Below, in pieces: positions 23,015 through 30,987 of a stretch of 37,854 nt of DNA (position 1 is its first letter; the number at the start of each line of letters is the position of its first letter). The stretch covers positions 1-37,854 of the forward strand of contig CALFIE010000090.1 of assembly GCA_937876095.1 (NCBI GenBank), in the 5' to 3' direction. The DNA is from an uncultured Flavobacteriales bacterium (GTDB taxonomy: Bacteria > Bacteroidota > Bacteroidia > Flavobacteriales > Weeksellaceae). A program made the translations under genes and the position numbers. The notes under the pieces were generated by a model. The model worked only from the letters and a program-made list of their open reading frames with translations. It was not told the DNA's origin and did no database searches.

Positions 23015-24682
23015 CTATATCGAGAATTTTCTTTTTCTCAGCCAAAAAAAGAGATAACCTAATAATCCGATGACAAATAAAGGCAACAAAAGATTGAACC
23101 ATTGCCAATAGTTTTTTTCTTCATCTATTCTTTGTCTATCAAGCAATCTAGCTTCAATATTTCTGTTTCTCAATTCCATCAGATTGCTGTCATCTAATAG
23201 AAAATCGAGTGCATTTCTCAGGAATTGCTCATTTCCGTAGGTTTGTTTGGTCAACATATCTTCACCAAGTGGTAATGCTTTTCCTTTGTATAGTTGATTT
23301 CTGGCTATATCTCCGTCTGCAACTATAATCATTTTATTTTCTGGACTTTGCGCACGGAAATTCGGGAATGTACTGCGCTCACTTCTGTTTGCATACGCAG
23401 ATTGAAATTTGCCTTGCAATTCTACCGCAAAAATCTTTGGTGTAGTTGGTTTTTCAAACGAACCAAGAGAATCTACTGTTACAATTTCTGCTAAAGAAAC
23501 TGCATTTGGAACTTGCTTGATGTTGGTTCTTTCACTGGATTCATACAAAACTGAAGTTTTGATATTTTTACGACCAAGTGTATCTATAGAAGTCGGAAAT
23601 TCAAATTTTACGGGATTGATGTTCTTGGTGATTGGATTTTTGTTTTCGGCAATTCCGAGCGGAAAATAAGGCCAAAGAAAACTGTTGTATTGCGGATTTC
23701 CTGCAACTTCACCTGCAACAATTCTAATCATTGCAGATTTTTTAAGATCTTTTACCAATCCAGGATTGATTCTAACTCCATAATTGAAGAAAAAATCACT
23801 CATATTCAAATCCTGAGGAAATGCTACGATTTTTTTGGATCGGAAAAGTGTGTCCATTTCTGCATTCACCGCATCTAACATCCAAAGAGATTTTCCACCA
23901 TTCATTATATACTGATCTAGAAGCACTTTTTCTCCATCAGTAAATTCTTTGCGTGGTTTTGCAACTACAATTGCATCCATTTTTCTCATTTTTGAGAAAT
24001 CTGCAACGGTTAATTCTTTTCCGTTTTCTGGAATAATGGGACCTGCATTATAATTCTCTAATGCCAATTGCATAAAACCTTGGAATTCTTCTGGTCTAAG
24101 TTCGTCTTGGTTTACCAAAATTCCTACATTTTTCCGCTTTTCAATCACCATTGATTTGATGTTTTTCACGAAATTGTATTCCAAATTTTCGACCGATCTG
24201 TTGAGTTGATCCATTCCTTCTAAACCTGACTGATTGATAATCAAAGGAATAGAAGTTCCTGATTTATTATATTTTATGGCTGCATAAGGATACATAACGA
24301 TTTCAGATACTTTACCATCTCTGAAATCAGATAAAACCGATGATTGTATTCCCATTGCTTGCAATGTATCTTTAGACATATTGGTTGCAATTGGGTCTAT
24401 AAATTTGTAATCAATTTTTGGATTGATTTTCCGAAATTCTTCGAGCATAAATTTGGTTTCCGACTGCAATTGCTTAAATCCTGCAGGAAAATCACCATCT
24501 AAATACACTTCAATCATCATCGGTTTTTTCACCGATTCTAGCACTTTTTGCGTAGATTCTGATAAGGTGTATCTTTTTTCGCTCGTAAGATCGAAACGAT
24601 GAGAAAAAACACTGAAAATTCCTAATAATAGTAGTACTGCAATGCTTATATAGATGATCTTAGTTCTGTTCATAAAGTCCAT
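23015..24682 (-). CDS. gldG: Gliding motility-associated ABC transporter component GldG
   Basis: 555 residues. An N-terminal membrane helix (about 8-26) is followed by a large periplasmic domain (starting FDLTSEKRYTLSESTQKVLES, the GldG/ABC-2 auxiliary signature) and a C-terminal helix (about 530-548) ending in a basic tail (FWLRKRKFSI). It works with GldF and the ATPase GldA in a transporter linked to flavobacterial gliding; gldA is not in the window. The ATG is 15 bases after the gldF stop, and the two are an operon. A second ATG three codons in is an equally likely start. Presence of the genes does not prove that the organism glides. Confidence 0.93.
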   Translation of the reverse strand: MDFMNRTKIIYISIAVLLLLGIFSVFSHRFDLTSEKRYTLSESTQKVLESVKKPMMIEVYLDGDFPAGFKQLQSETKFMLEEFRKINPKIDYKFIDPIATNMSKDTLQAMGIQSSVLSDFRDGKVSEIVMYPYAAIKYNKSGTSIPLIINQSGLEGMDQLNRSVENLEYNFVKNIKSMVIEKRKNVGILVNQDELRPEEFQGFMQLALENYNAGPIIPENGKELTVADFSKMRKMDAIVVAKPRKEFTDGEKVLLDQYIMNGGKSLWMLDAVNAEMDTLFRSKKIVAFPQDLNMSDFFFNYGVRINPGLVKDLKKSAMIRIVAGEVAGNPQYNSFLWPYFPLGIAENKNPITKNINPVKFEFPTSIDTLGRKNIKTSVLYESSERTNIKQVPNAVSLAEIVTVDSLGSFEKPTTPKIFAVELQGKFQSAYANRSERSTFPNFRAQSPENKMIIVADGDIARNQLYKGKALPLGEDMLTKQTYGNEQFLRNALDFLLDDSNLMELRNRNIEARLLDRQRIDEEKNYWQWFNLLLPLFVIGLLGYLFFWLRKRKFSI

Positions 24683-24697
24683 TTTTCATTAAAAAAG

Positions 24698-25426
24698 TTA
24701 TTTTTTCTTTGCTACAAAATAATTGGCTAGAAATAAGCAAAGTACTATTACCAAAAGAAAATAAGAAACATCTTTGGTATCAATCAAACCACGAGTAAAT
24801 GCAGTGAAATGGTGATAAAAACCTAAATTTTGCAATACATAATCTGCACCACCCAATAATTTGTAATTCGCCAATTGCTCTATACCGAAATACAAAACAA
24901 AACACATAAAAACGCCCAATAAATACGCCATAATTTGGTTTTGAGAAAGCGAACTCGCCAAAATCCCAACTGCTGAGAAAGACGAAATTAGAAAAATCAA
25001 CCCAAAATAACTCCCAAAAGTCATTCCGAGATCCATATTTCCTTCAGGAACTCCTAAAACATAGACTGTATAAAGATAAACCAATGATGGAAGCAAACAT
25101 AAAATCCCAACCAAAGTCACCGCCAAAAATTTGCCAATCACCAAATCTGAAATACGAATTGGCTGAGAAAAAAGCCAATACAAGGTACCTGATTGTTGTT
25201 CTTCGGCTATCGATTTCATAGCGATTGCCGGAATTAGAAACATCAGTAACCACGGAATGAGTACAAAATAACTCTGCAAACTTGCTACTCCGATTTCAAA
25301 AATATTGGAATCATTTTCAAAGAAAAAAATAAAAAGCGTTCCTACCAAACTGAACACCGCGATGATAATCCACGCACTCCAATTTCCGAAATAATTCCAA
25401 AGTTCTTTTTTAAATATTGCTATCAT
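24698..25426 (-). CDS. gldF: Gliding motility-associated ABC transporter permease GldF
   Basis: 242 residues, six membrane helices, an ABC-2 type permease. The start MIAIFKKELWNYFGNWSAW and the loop AMKSIAEEQQSGTLYWLFSQPIRISDLVIGKF are characteristic. It is co-transcribed with gldG and lies downstream of hemJ, separated by a 60-base gap with a possible weak terminator. Confidence 0.93.
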   Translation of the reverse strand: MIAIFKKELWNYFGNWSAWIIIAVFSLVGTLFIFFFENDSNIFEIGVASLQSYFVLIPWLLMFLIPAIAMKSIAEEQQSGTLYWLFSQPIRISDLVIGKFLAVTLVGILCLLPSLVYLYTVYVLGVPEGNMDLGMTFGSYFGLIFLISSFSAVGILASSLSQNQIMAYLLGVFMCFVLYFGIEQLANYKLLGGADYVLQNLGFYHHFTAFTRGLIDTKDVSYFLLVIVLCLFLANYFVAKKK

Positions 25427-25438
25427 AATCTATATGCT

Positions 25439-25484
25439 AAAAAAATCTGGGTAGAAAACTTACTAATTTAGTCTACAACTACCC
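25439..25484 (-). terminator. Possible weak terminator between hemJ and gldF
   Basis: On the minus strand GGGTAG (25479-25484) pairs with CTACCC (25449-25454) around a loop with an inner ACTA/TAGT stem, and a T-run follows after three bases. The stem is short, so read-through into gldFG is plausible. Confidence 0.4.
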
Positions 25485-25486
25485 TT

Positions 25487-26056
25487 CTATTTTTTTTTAT
25501 TTTTATTTACCAATTTTACCGTCATCATTATCAACAAAACTACAACGAAAAATCCTACCAATAATTGCCAACTGTATTCTAAAGCCAACGATTTCAGAAC
25601 AGCGGTAAATACAATCAGAAAAAGCAAAAAAGTCGCAATTTCGTTGCTTTGCCGAAGTTTGATATTTGCGATGGGCAAATCTGCACCATTTAATTTACCT
25701 ATTTGTTGCACTTTTTGCCAACACCAATAGTGATAAACGAAAAGTAGCATCAAAAAAAATATCTTTACAAAAAACCAAGAAATGCTAGGTTGCACATACA
25801 ATAGTGGAAATTCTGGGTAATAATAAAACAGCATCCACAATCCAAAAATTGCCATCAAAACAAAAGCAGGAACCGTGATGATGTTCCACAATCTTTTTGC
25901 CATAAAAACATATTGTGTACGCAGAATTTCTTTCTTGGGAGATTCAAATTCATCGGTGTCTTTGTAATACACAAAAATCCTAACAAGATAAAACAATCCT
26001 GCAAAATAACTCACTACGAAAATGAGGTGAAGTGCTTTTATGATTAGATAAAACAT
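25487..26056 (-). CDS. hemJ: HemJ/CopD-like membrane protein, probable protoporphyrinogen oxidase
   Basis: 189 residues with about five membrane helices. The start LIIKALHLIFVVSYFAGLFYLVRIFVYY, then RLWNIITVPAFVLM and the HYWCWQKVQQ helix, match the HemJ (UPF0093) family, which oxidises protoporphyrinogen IX in late haem synthesis in bacteria without HemG/HemY. His10 is the conserved histidine of the first helix, and further histidine/lysine residues follow. Some databases label the family CopD-like. It has its own promoter and lies upstream of gldFG on the same strand. Confidence 0.87.
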   Translation of the reverse strand: MFYLIIKALHLIFVVSYFAGLFYLVRIFVYYKDTDEFESPKKEILRTQYVFMAKRLWNIITVPAFVLMAIFGLWMLFYYYPEFPLLYVQPSISWFFVKIFFLMLLFVYHYWCWQKVQQIGKLNGADLPIANIKLRQSNEIATFLLFLIVFTAVLKSLALEYSWQLLVGFFVVVLLIMMTVKLVNKNKKK

Positions 26057-26072
26057 CTTAAATTTGAAAGTG

Positions 26073-26104
26073 CAAAGATAGTTTTTCTACCGAAAAAACC
26101 TCAA
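26073..26104 (-). promoter_or_regulatory. hemJ promoter (TTG-N21-TATCTTTG)
   Basis: Minus strand TTG at 26102-26104, a 21-base spacer and TATCTTTG at 26073-26080, which ends 16 bases before the ATG. Confidence 0.65.
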
Positions 26105-26128
26105 AAATTAGTGGCAATAGTTACAAAA

Positions 26129-27322
26129 CTAAATCACTCCCAATTCTTTCCCCACTTTTTCGAACGCTGCAATTGCTTTGTCTAGGTGTTCTCTAGTATG
26201 TGCAGCAGAAAGTTGCACCCTGATTCTTGCTTTACCTTTCGGAACAACAGGATAGAAAAATCCGATGACGTAAATTCCTTCATCCATCAGTTTTTCTGCC
26301 ATTTTTTGAGAAAGAGGTGCATCATACAACATCACCGGAACAATGGCTGCATCACCATCTGGAATATCGAAACCTTTGGATTTCATATTTTTTCTAAAAT
26401 ACTCTGCATTTTCCATCACTTGATCACGCAAAGTGGTATCTTCAGAAATCATATCCAAAACTTTAATTGCTGCACCTACAATTCCTGGAGCCAAAGAATT
26501 TGAAAATAAATACGGTCTAGAACGTTGTCTCAACATATCAATGATTTCCTTTTTACCCGAAGTAAAACCACCAAGTGCACCACCTAAAGCTTTACCAAGC
26601 GTAGAAGTAATAATGTCTACTCTACCCATCACTTCATTGGCTTCGTGTGTTCCACGACCAGTTTTACCGATAAATCCAGTTGCGTGAGAATCATCTACCA
26701 TTACTAATGCATCATATTTATCAGCCAAATCGCACACTCCTTTTAAGTTTGCCACAATTCCGTCCATAGAGAAAACACCATCAGTTACAATAATTTTGAA
26801 ACGGTGATTTTGTGCAGAAGCTGCAATTAATTGTGCTTCTAAATCTGCCATATCATTATTTTTGTAACGATATCTTGCTGCTTTGCAAAGGCGAACTCCA
26901 TCTATGATAGATGCGTGATTGAGTTCATCTGAAATAATGCAATCTTCCTCAGAAAAAAGTGGTTCGAAAACGCCACCATTTGCATCAAATGCTGCTGCAT
27001 ACAAAATGGTATCTTCCATTCCTAAAAATTTTGAAATTTTGGATTCTAAATCTTTATGAATGTCTTGTGTACCACAAATAAACCGTACTGATGACATACC
27101 GTAACCTCTGGAATCAATCATTTTTTGAGAGGCCAACATTACATCTGGATTGTTAGAAAGTCCCAAATAATTATTGGCGCAAAAATTCAGAAGTTTTTTT
27201 CCGTTGGCTTCAATTTCTGCAGATTGTTGAGAAGTGATGATTCGCTCTCGTTTGTAGAGGCCATCATTTTCAATATTTTGAAGTTCTTTTTTTAAGTTTT
27301 CAAGGTATTTTTGAGAGATCAT
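26129..27322 (-). CDS. kbl: Glycine C-acetyltransferase (2-amino-3-ketobutyrate CoA ligase)
   Basis: 397 residues, the family's usual length. This is a PLP enzyme of the alpha-oxoamine synthase group that splits 2-amino-3-oxobutyrate with CoA into glycine and acetyl-CoA in threonine breakdown. The PLP lysine is Lys244 (STLGKALGG). The cofactor Asp/His are in VDDSHATGFIG (about 209-219). CANNYLGLSNNP near the N-terminus is typical. BioF and serine palmitoyltransferase are relatives, but the motif set and the start (MISQKYLENLKKELQNIENDGLYK) point to Kbl. Threonine dehydrogenase is not in the window. Upstream there is only a near-consensus box (TATCTTAG, 27344-27351), which overlaps the terminator of the next gene. 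Confidence 0.94.
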   Translation of the reverse strand: MISQKYLENLKKELQNIENDGLYKRERIITSQQSAEIEANGKKLLNFCANNYLGLSNNPDVMLASQKMIDSRGYGMSSVRFICGTQDIHKDLESKISKFLGMEDTILYAAAFDANGGVFEPLFSEEDCIISDELNHASIIDGVRLCKAARYRYKNNDMADLEAQLIAASAQNHRFKIIVTDGVFSMDGIVANLKGVCDLADKYDALVMVDDSHATGFIGKTGRGTHEANEVMGRVDIITSTLGKALGGALGGFTSGKKEIIDMLRQRSRPYLFSNSLAPGIVGAAIKVLDMISEDTTLRDQVMENAEYFRKNMKSKGFDIPDGDAAIVPVMLYDAPLSQKMAEKLMDEGIYVIGFFYPVVPKGKARIRVQLSAAHTREHLDKAIAAFEKVGKELGVI

Positions 27323-27350
27323 TATTGATGATTTTTAGAAGTGCTAAGAT

Positions 27351-27384
27351 AAAAAAATGCCTTCAAAAAAGAAGGCATTTTTTT
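27351..27384 (-). terminator. Intrinsic terminator of the M1 peptidase gene
   Basis: A 14-base perfect stem, seven A plus TGCCTTC paired with GAAGGCA plus seven T, loop of six A, beginning at the base next to the stop codon at 27385. Confidence 0.9.
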
Positions 27385-29316
27385 TTATTTTTTAGTGAAC
27401 TTATATTTTTTATCGGCAATTTGAAGTACATAAGATTCAGGACTCAAATCTGAAATATTGATGAAGGAATTTGGTTGATATTTACCTTTTTTTATCAATC
27501 TTCCACTTAAATCATAAATTGAAAATTCAGTAATTCTAGACAATCCCTTTACAAAAATTTCGTTTTTGGCAGGGTTCGGATAAATAATAAACTCTGAATC
27601 AACCACTTCATTGGTACTCATAATTGAATTATCCATAGTAATGGTTGCATTTTTGGTAAGAATTTGATATTCATAATTAAATTCTATACTAGAAACTGGG
27701 AACGAAACTGCTTGTGTAAAATATTGATTATTTGCAGTATTATTCAAAGTAACATACTGAACTTGACCACCGGTTCCATTAATTTTAATTGGTAATGGCA
27801 TTTCAAAAAAACTTACCGATGAATGACTTTGCGTCTGAGAAATTAGAAAAGTAACATCTTGATTGGTAGTAGATTGCTTCCATTTGATAGTATAGGTAGG
27901 ATAACCTTGTCCGTACAACCAATCATTATAAAATTCTGTAAAATCTTTACCAGTAGATTGCAAGAGAGAAGCTTTTAAATCATCACTTTTCGCATAACCA
28001 TAGGCTAAATTTGGTCTACTATGATAATCTTTTACTGCTTGGTAAAATACGGTATCACCCAAAATCCATTTTATCATTCTTACCAAATAGCCACCTTTTG
28101 CATAAGATAATCTACTACTAAAAATATAGGCAATGCTTCCCAAATTAGCATCATCAACATATACACTTCCACCAGGAGAACCTGTAATGTAATTGATTTG
28201 AGATAACAAATAATTCATAAAATTAGCATTGGTCATTAGTAATTTTTCGTTTACAAGATGTTCTCCAAAAGTTGCAAAACCTTCATTCAGCCATATATCA
28301 TTCCACGCTCCGCATGTAATTTTATCACCAAACCATTGGTGTGCCAATTCGTGTGCAATTACCGATTTTCCCCAACCACTCATTGAACTCATGGTTTGGT
28401 GTTCCATACAAGTTCCGGGATAACTGAATTCCATATGTCCATATTTTTCGTTTCTGAAAGGATATGGTCCCAAATAAGTTTCGAAAGTATCCATTGCTTG
28501 TTTGGTCCAAGCAATATTAGACATTACAGTAGAATTGCTATTAGATGAGGAATATAAATAATTTACGAACGGAAATGCAGGTGTTCCCATCGTATCATTT
28601 ATTTTCACAAATTGTGTAATTGATAAAGCTACTAAATACGCATTTGTTGGATACATTGTTCGCCAGAAAGTCAATTTTTCACCAGAAGGTAAAATAGATT
28701 CTGACATTAATTTTCCGTTTGCTGCAACACTGTATTGTGATGGTGTAGTAATTTTGAAATCAACTTGGTCTATTTTGTCATTCAGACTTTGTTTTGTAGG
28801 GAACCAGTCTTGCGCACCATAAGGTTCAGAAAGGGTATACAAAACAGGTATTCCATTTTGCGATGAAGTAGAAAATGCAGAATTTGTAGTATCAGGAGCA
28901 CCATTGTACACAATAGTAAGAGAATCCATGGTACTTGCAGAAATTGCTGCAGGAAAATCAATTTTCACTTCTTTGGATGATAATTGAGAAAAGGCAATAG
29001 AATTTCCGTGGTATTTTACTTCTGTTACATCTAATTGATCAGTTAAATCAAAATAAATAGAAGTCATCGATTGATTAGGTACAAAATGCGAGGTCACACT
29101 TCCTGATACATTATAAACAGCAGGATCCAAACTTAGATCTAATCTTTGGTACTTCAAATCATAATTCAAAGTGTTGGGATTTACGTTGTAATCAACCATT
29201 TTGGCATAATTACTCAATTCTTTTTTAATCAAATTAGCGTGTTCTTTATCTTCATTTTGTGCAAAAATTTGAACATAAAAAAAAGATAATAAAGTAATGA
29301 TATAAATTTTTTTCAT
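27385..29316 (-). CDS. Secreted M1 family metallopeptidase with type IX secretion C-terminal sorting domain
   Basis: 643 residues. A signal peptide (MKKIYIITLLSFFYVQIFAQ), the M1 N-terminal beta domain, then the zinc site HELAH (His322, Glu323, His326) with the third ligand Glu345 in NEGFATF, spaced exactly as in gluzincins. The exopeptidase loop reads CMEHQT (304-307 for MEHQ) instead of GxMEN, a change seen in other secreted Bacteroidetes members, so aminopeptidase activity is likely but not certain. The C-terminal ~70 residues (SEFIIYPNPAKNEIFVKG ... SYVLQIADKKYKFTKK) form a type A sorting domain for export through the type IX system. Monocistronic, with a strong terminator directly at the stop. 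Confidence 0.93.
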   Translation of the reverse strand: MKKIYIITLLSFFYVQIFAQNEDKEHANLIKKELSNYAKMVDYNVNPNTLNYDLKYQRLDLSLDPAVYNVSGSVTSHFVPNQSMTSIYFDLTDQLDVTEVKYHGNSIAFSQLSSKEVKIDFPAAISASTMDSLTIVYNGAPDTTNSAFSTSSQNGIPVLYTLSEPYGAQDWFPTKQSLNDKIDQVDFKITTPSQYSVAANGKLMSESILPSGEKLTFWRTMYPTNAYLVALSITQFVKINDTMGTPAFPFVNYLYSSSNSNSTVMSNIAWTKQAMDTFETYLGPYPFRNEKYGHMEFSYPGTCMEHQTMSSMSGWGKSVIAHELAHQWFGDKITCGAWNDIWLNEGFATFGEHLVNEKLLMTNANFMNYLLSQINYITGSPGGSVYVDDANLGSIAYIFSSRLSYAKGGYLVRMIKWILGDTVFYQAVKDYHSRPNLAYGYAKSDDLKASLLQSTGKDFTEFYNDWLYGQGYPTYTIKWKQSTTNQDVTFLISQTQSHSSVSFFEMPLPIKINGTGGQVQYVTLNNTANNQYFTQAVSFPVSSIEFNYEYQILTKNATITMDNSIMSTNEVVDSEFIIYPNPAKNEIFVKGLSRITEFSIYDLSGRLIKKGKYQPNSFINISDLSPESYVLQIADKKYKFTKK

Positions 29317-29338
29317 AATTGTTTTTTAGGATATAAAT

Positions 29339-29371
29339 ATAAAAAAAACCTTTCAAAAAAAATGAAAGGTT
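29339..29371 (-). terminator. Intrinsic terminator of dacB
   Basis: Perfect eight-base stem AACCTTTC / GAAAGGTT with a nine-base loop, followed on the minus strand by eight T, 12 bases past the dacB stop. Confidence 0.87.
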
Positions 29372-29382
29372 AAAAAAAAAAA

Positions 29383-30837
29383 TTATAAATCCAAAGTAGG
29401 TTCTAGTAGTCGTTCCATTTTGGATTTCAGTACATTGAGTGATCCGTTATAATTATTTACCAATAATGAGAAAGCAAGTGTAGTACCTTTATTGGTTTTT
29501 ATGTATCCTGCTAAACATTTTACTTTATTCAGCGTACCAGTTTTGGCGAAAATTTGACCATAACCATTCCCAAAAAACATTTTTTTCAGCGTACCAGTTT
29601 GACCAGCAATTGGTAAGGAATCAAAATAATTTTTGAAATATTTTTCTTTCATTAATGAAGATAAGAACTTCACTTGTGCAATTGGTGTGATGGTATTACT
29701 CCTAGACAATCCACTTCCATCTACGTAATTTAGGCCATCGAAATCCATCGAAATATTCTTCAAATGATCTACCACAGCTAATTTACCAGATTCTAGAGTT
29801 TGGTCTCCAAATTTCTGAAATCCTACCATTCTTAATATTGCTTCTGACAATGCATTATCACTTTTTTGGTTGGTTTCATAGATAATCTCTCCCAAAGTTG
29901 GTGATTTGTAGGTGGCAATGATGGTTCTTTCTTCAGGATTTATATCCGTCATTTTTGGAACTACTTTTCCGGTTACCGGAATTTTATTTTTAATTAATGA
30001 TTTTCTAAAATTATTGGCTAAAAAAGCAGGAGCATCTGGTAATTTGGTATTCAAAACATTGCCTTCAAAAACATCAGAATATACCATTTTGTGAATGTAA
30101 GGTGATACATAAAAAAATCGCTTGTTGTTACCACTCAAATTATTTTTAACCAAAAATTTTTCATTTCTTGGTTCAATATTTGCGGTACTTCCAACTGGTA
30201 AGTAGTAGTTGTTTCCGTCTAACCAAACGATATTTTCTGGCAACGTTACCATTTTATTTTCTTTGAAAACCGCAGTTTGTATAATGATGTCACCATTTAC
30301 TTTGGTAATTCCTTTTTCAGAAATTTTAGCCAAAAAATCTAAAACAATATCACTGTATCTTGCAGATCCAGCTTTACCAGTTCCTAATGAAGGATCACCA
30401 CTTCCTACGATATATAAGTTACCATTCAATATTCCGGTCTCATCTATTGATCCAGAATATTCTAATTGGGTATTCCAAACAAATTTTTCGCTCAAAAGAT
30501 TCATTGCAGTTTCGGTGGTCAACAATTTGGTAGTAGATGCAGGAACCAAAGGTGTAGATTCATTATAAGAACTTACAATTTTTTTGTTTTTCGGATCATA
30601 AACTATAAATCCCCAATTTGCATTTCTGAATGTCGCATCATTTATATAGGAATTAATATTGATGTCCAATTGTTCTTTTGGAGTGAGTAACGATTTTTCA
30701 ATCCCCAAATCTTTAACTGCACTTATCGGAACGCTTTCTATGTTCTGAGGAAATTTAGATGTCGTTGAAACTTGTCCCAACAGAAAAACTGAAAAAGTTA
30801 TAAAGCCGGAAACTATATATTTTTTAATGGAAATCAT
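29383..30837 (-). CDS. dacB: D-alanyl-D-alanine carboxypeptidase/endopeptidase (PBP4, family S13)
   Basis: 484 residues with a signal peptide or N-terminal anchor (KKYIVSGFITFSVFLLGQVS). It trims peptidoglycan cross-links in the periplasm. The three penicillin-binding motifs are present in order: SxxK as Ser101-Lys104 (PASTTKLL), SxN as Ser326-Asn328 (KSDNALSEA), and KTG at 432-434 (FAKTGTLNK). The large insert domain between the first two motifs is typical of PBP4. A full promoter lies 78 bases upstream, giving a leader of about 70 bases that contains a hairpin. Confidence 0.95.
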   Translation of the reverse strand: MISIKKYIVSGFITFSVFLLGQVSTTSKFPQNIESVPISAVKDLGIEKSLLTPKEQLDININSYINDATFRNANWGFIVYDPKNKKIVSSYNESTPLVPASTTKLLTTETAMNLLSEKFVWNTQLEYSGSIDETGILNGNLYIVGSGDPSLGTGKAGSARYSDIVLDFLAKISEKGITKVNGDIIIQTAVFKENKMVTLPENIVWLDGNNYYLPVGSTANIEPRNEKFLVKNNLSGNNKRFFYVSPYIHKMVYSDVFEGNVLNTKLPDAPAFLANNFRKSLIKNKIPVTGKVVPKMTDINPEERTIIATYKSPTLGEIIYETNQKSDNALSEAILRMVGFQKFGDQTLESGKLAVVDHLKNISMDFDGLNYVDGSGLSRSNTITPIAQVKFLSSLMKEKYFKNYFDSLPIAGQTGTLKKMFFGNGYGQIFAKTGTLNKVKCLAGYIKTNKGTTLAFSLLVNNYNGSLNVLKSKMERLLEPTLDL

Positions 30838-30859
30838 TGTCTAATTTTTTTTAAAAAAC

Positions 30860-30897
30860 AATACACTATTTCATTTAAGAGATAAATTAAGTGTATT
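30860..30897 (-). promoter_or_regulatory. Hairpin in the dacB 5' leader
   Basis: AATACACT (minus strand, from 30897) pairs with AGTGTATT (ending 30860) around a 22-base loop, inside the predicted leader between the promoter (30916-30944) and the dacB ATG. It has no T-run, so it is not a terminator. Function unknown. Confidence 0.4.
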
Positions 30898-30915
30898 TTT
30901 TCAACATTTATACGC

Positions 30916-30944
30916 CAAAAATAGTAATTATTATTGAAAATCAA
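30916..30944 (-). promoter_or_regulatory. dacB promoter (TTG-N18-TATTTTTG)
   Basis: Minus strand TTG at 30942-30944, an 18-base spacer and TATTTTTG at 30916-30923, 78 bases before the dacB ATG. Confidence 0.75.
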
Positions 30945-30987
30945 TTGGTTAAAAAACATAAATCGACCTAAATTATGTTAAAAATTG

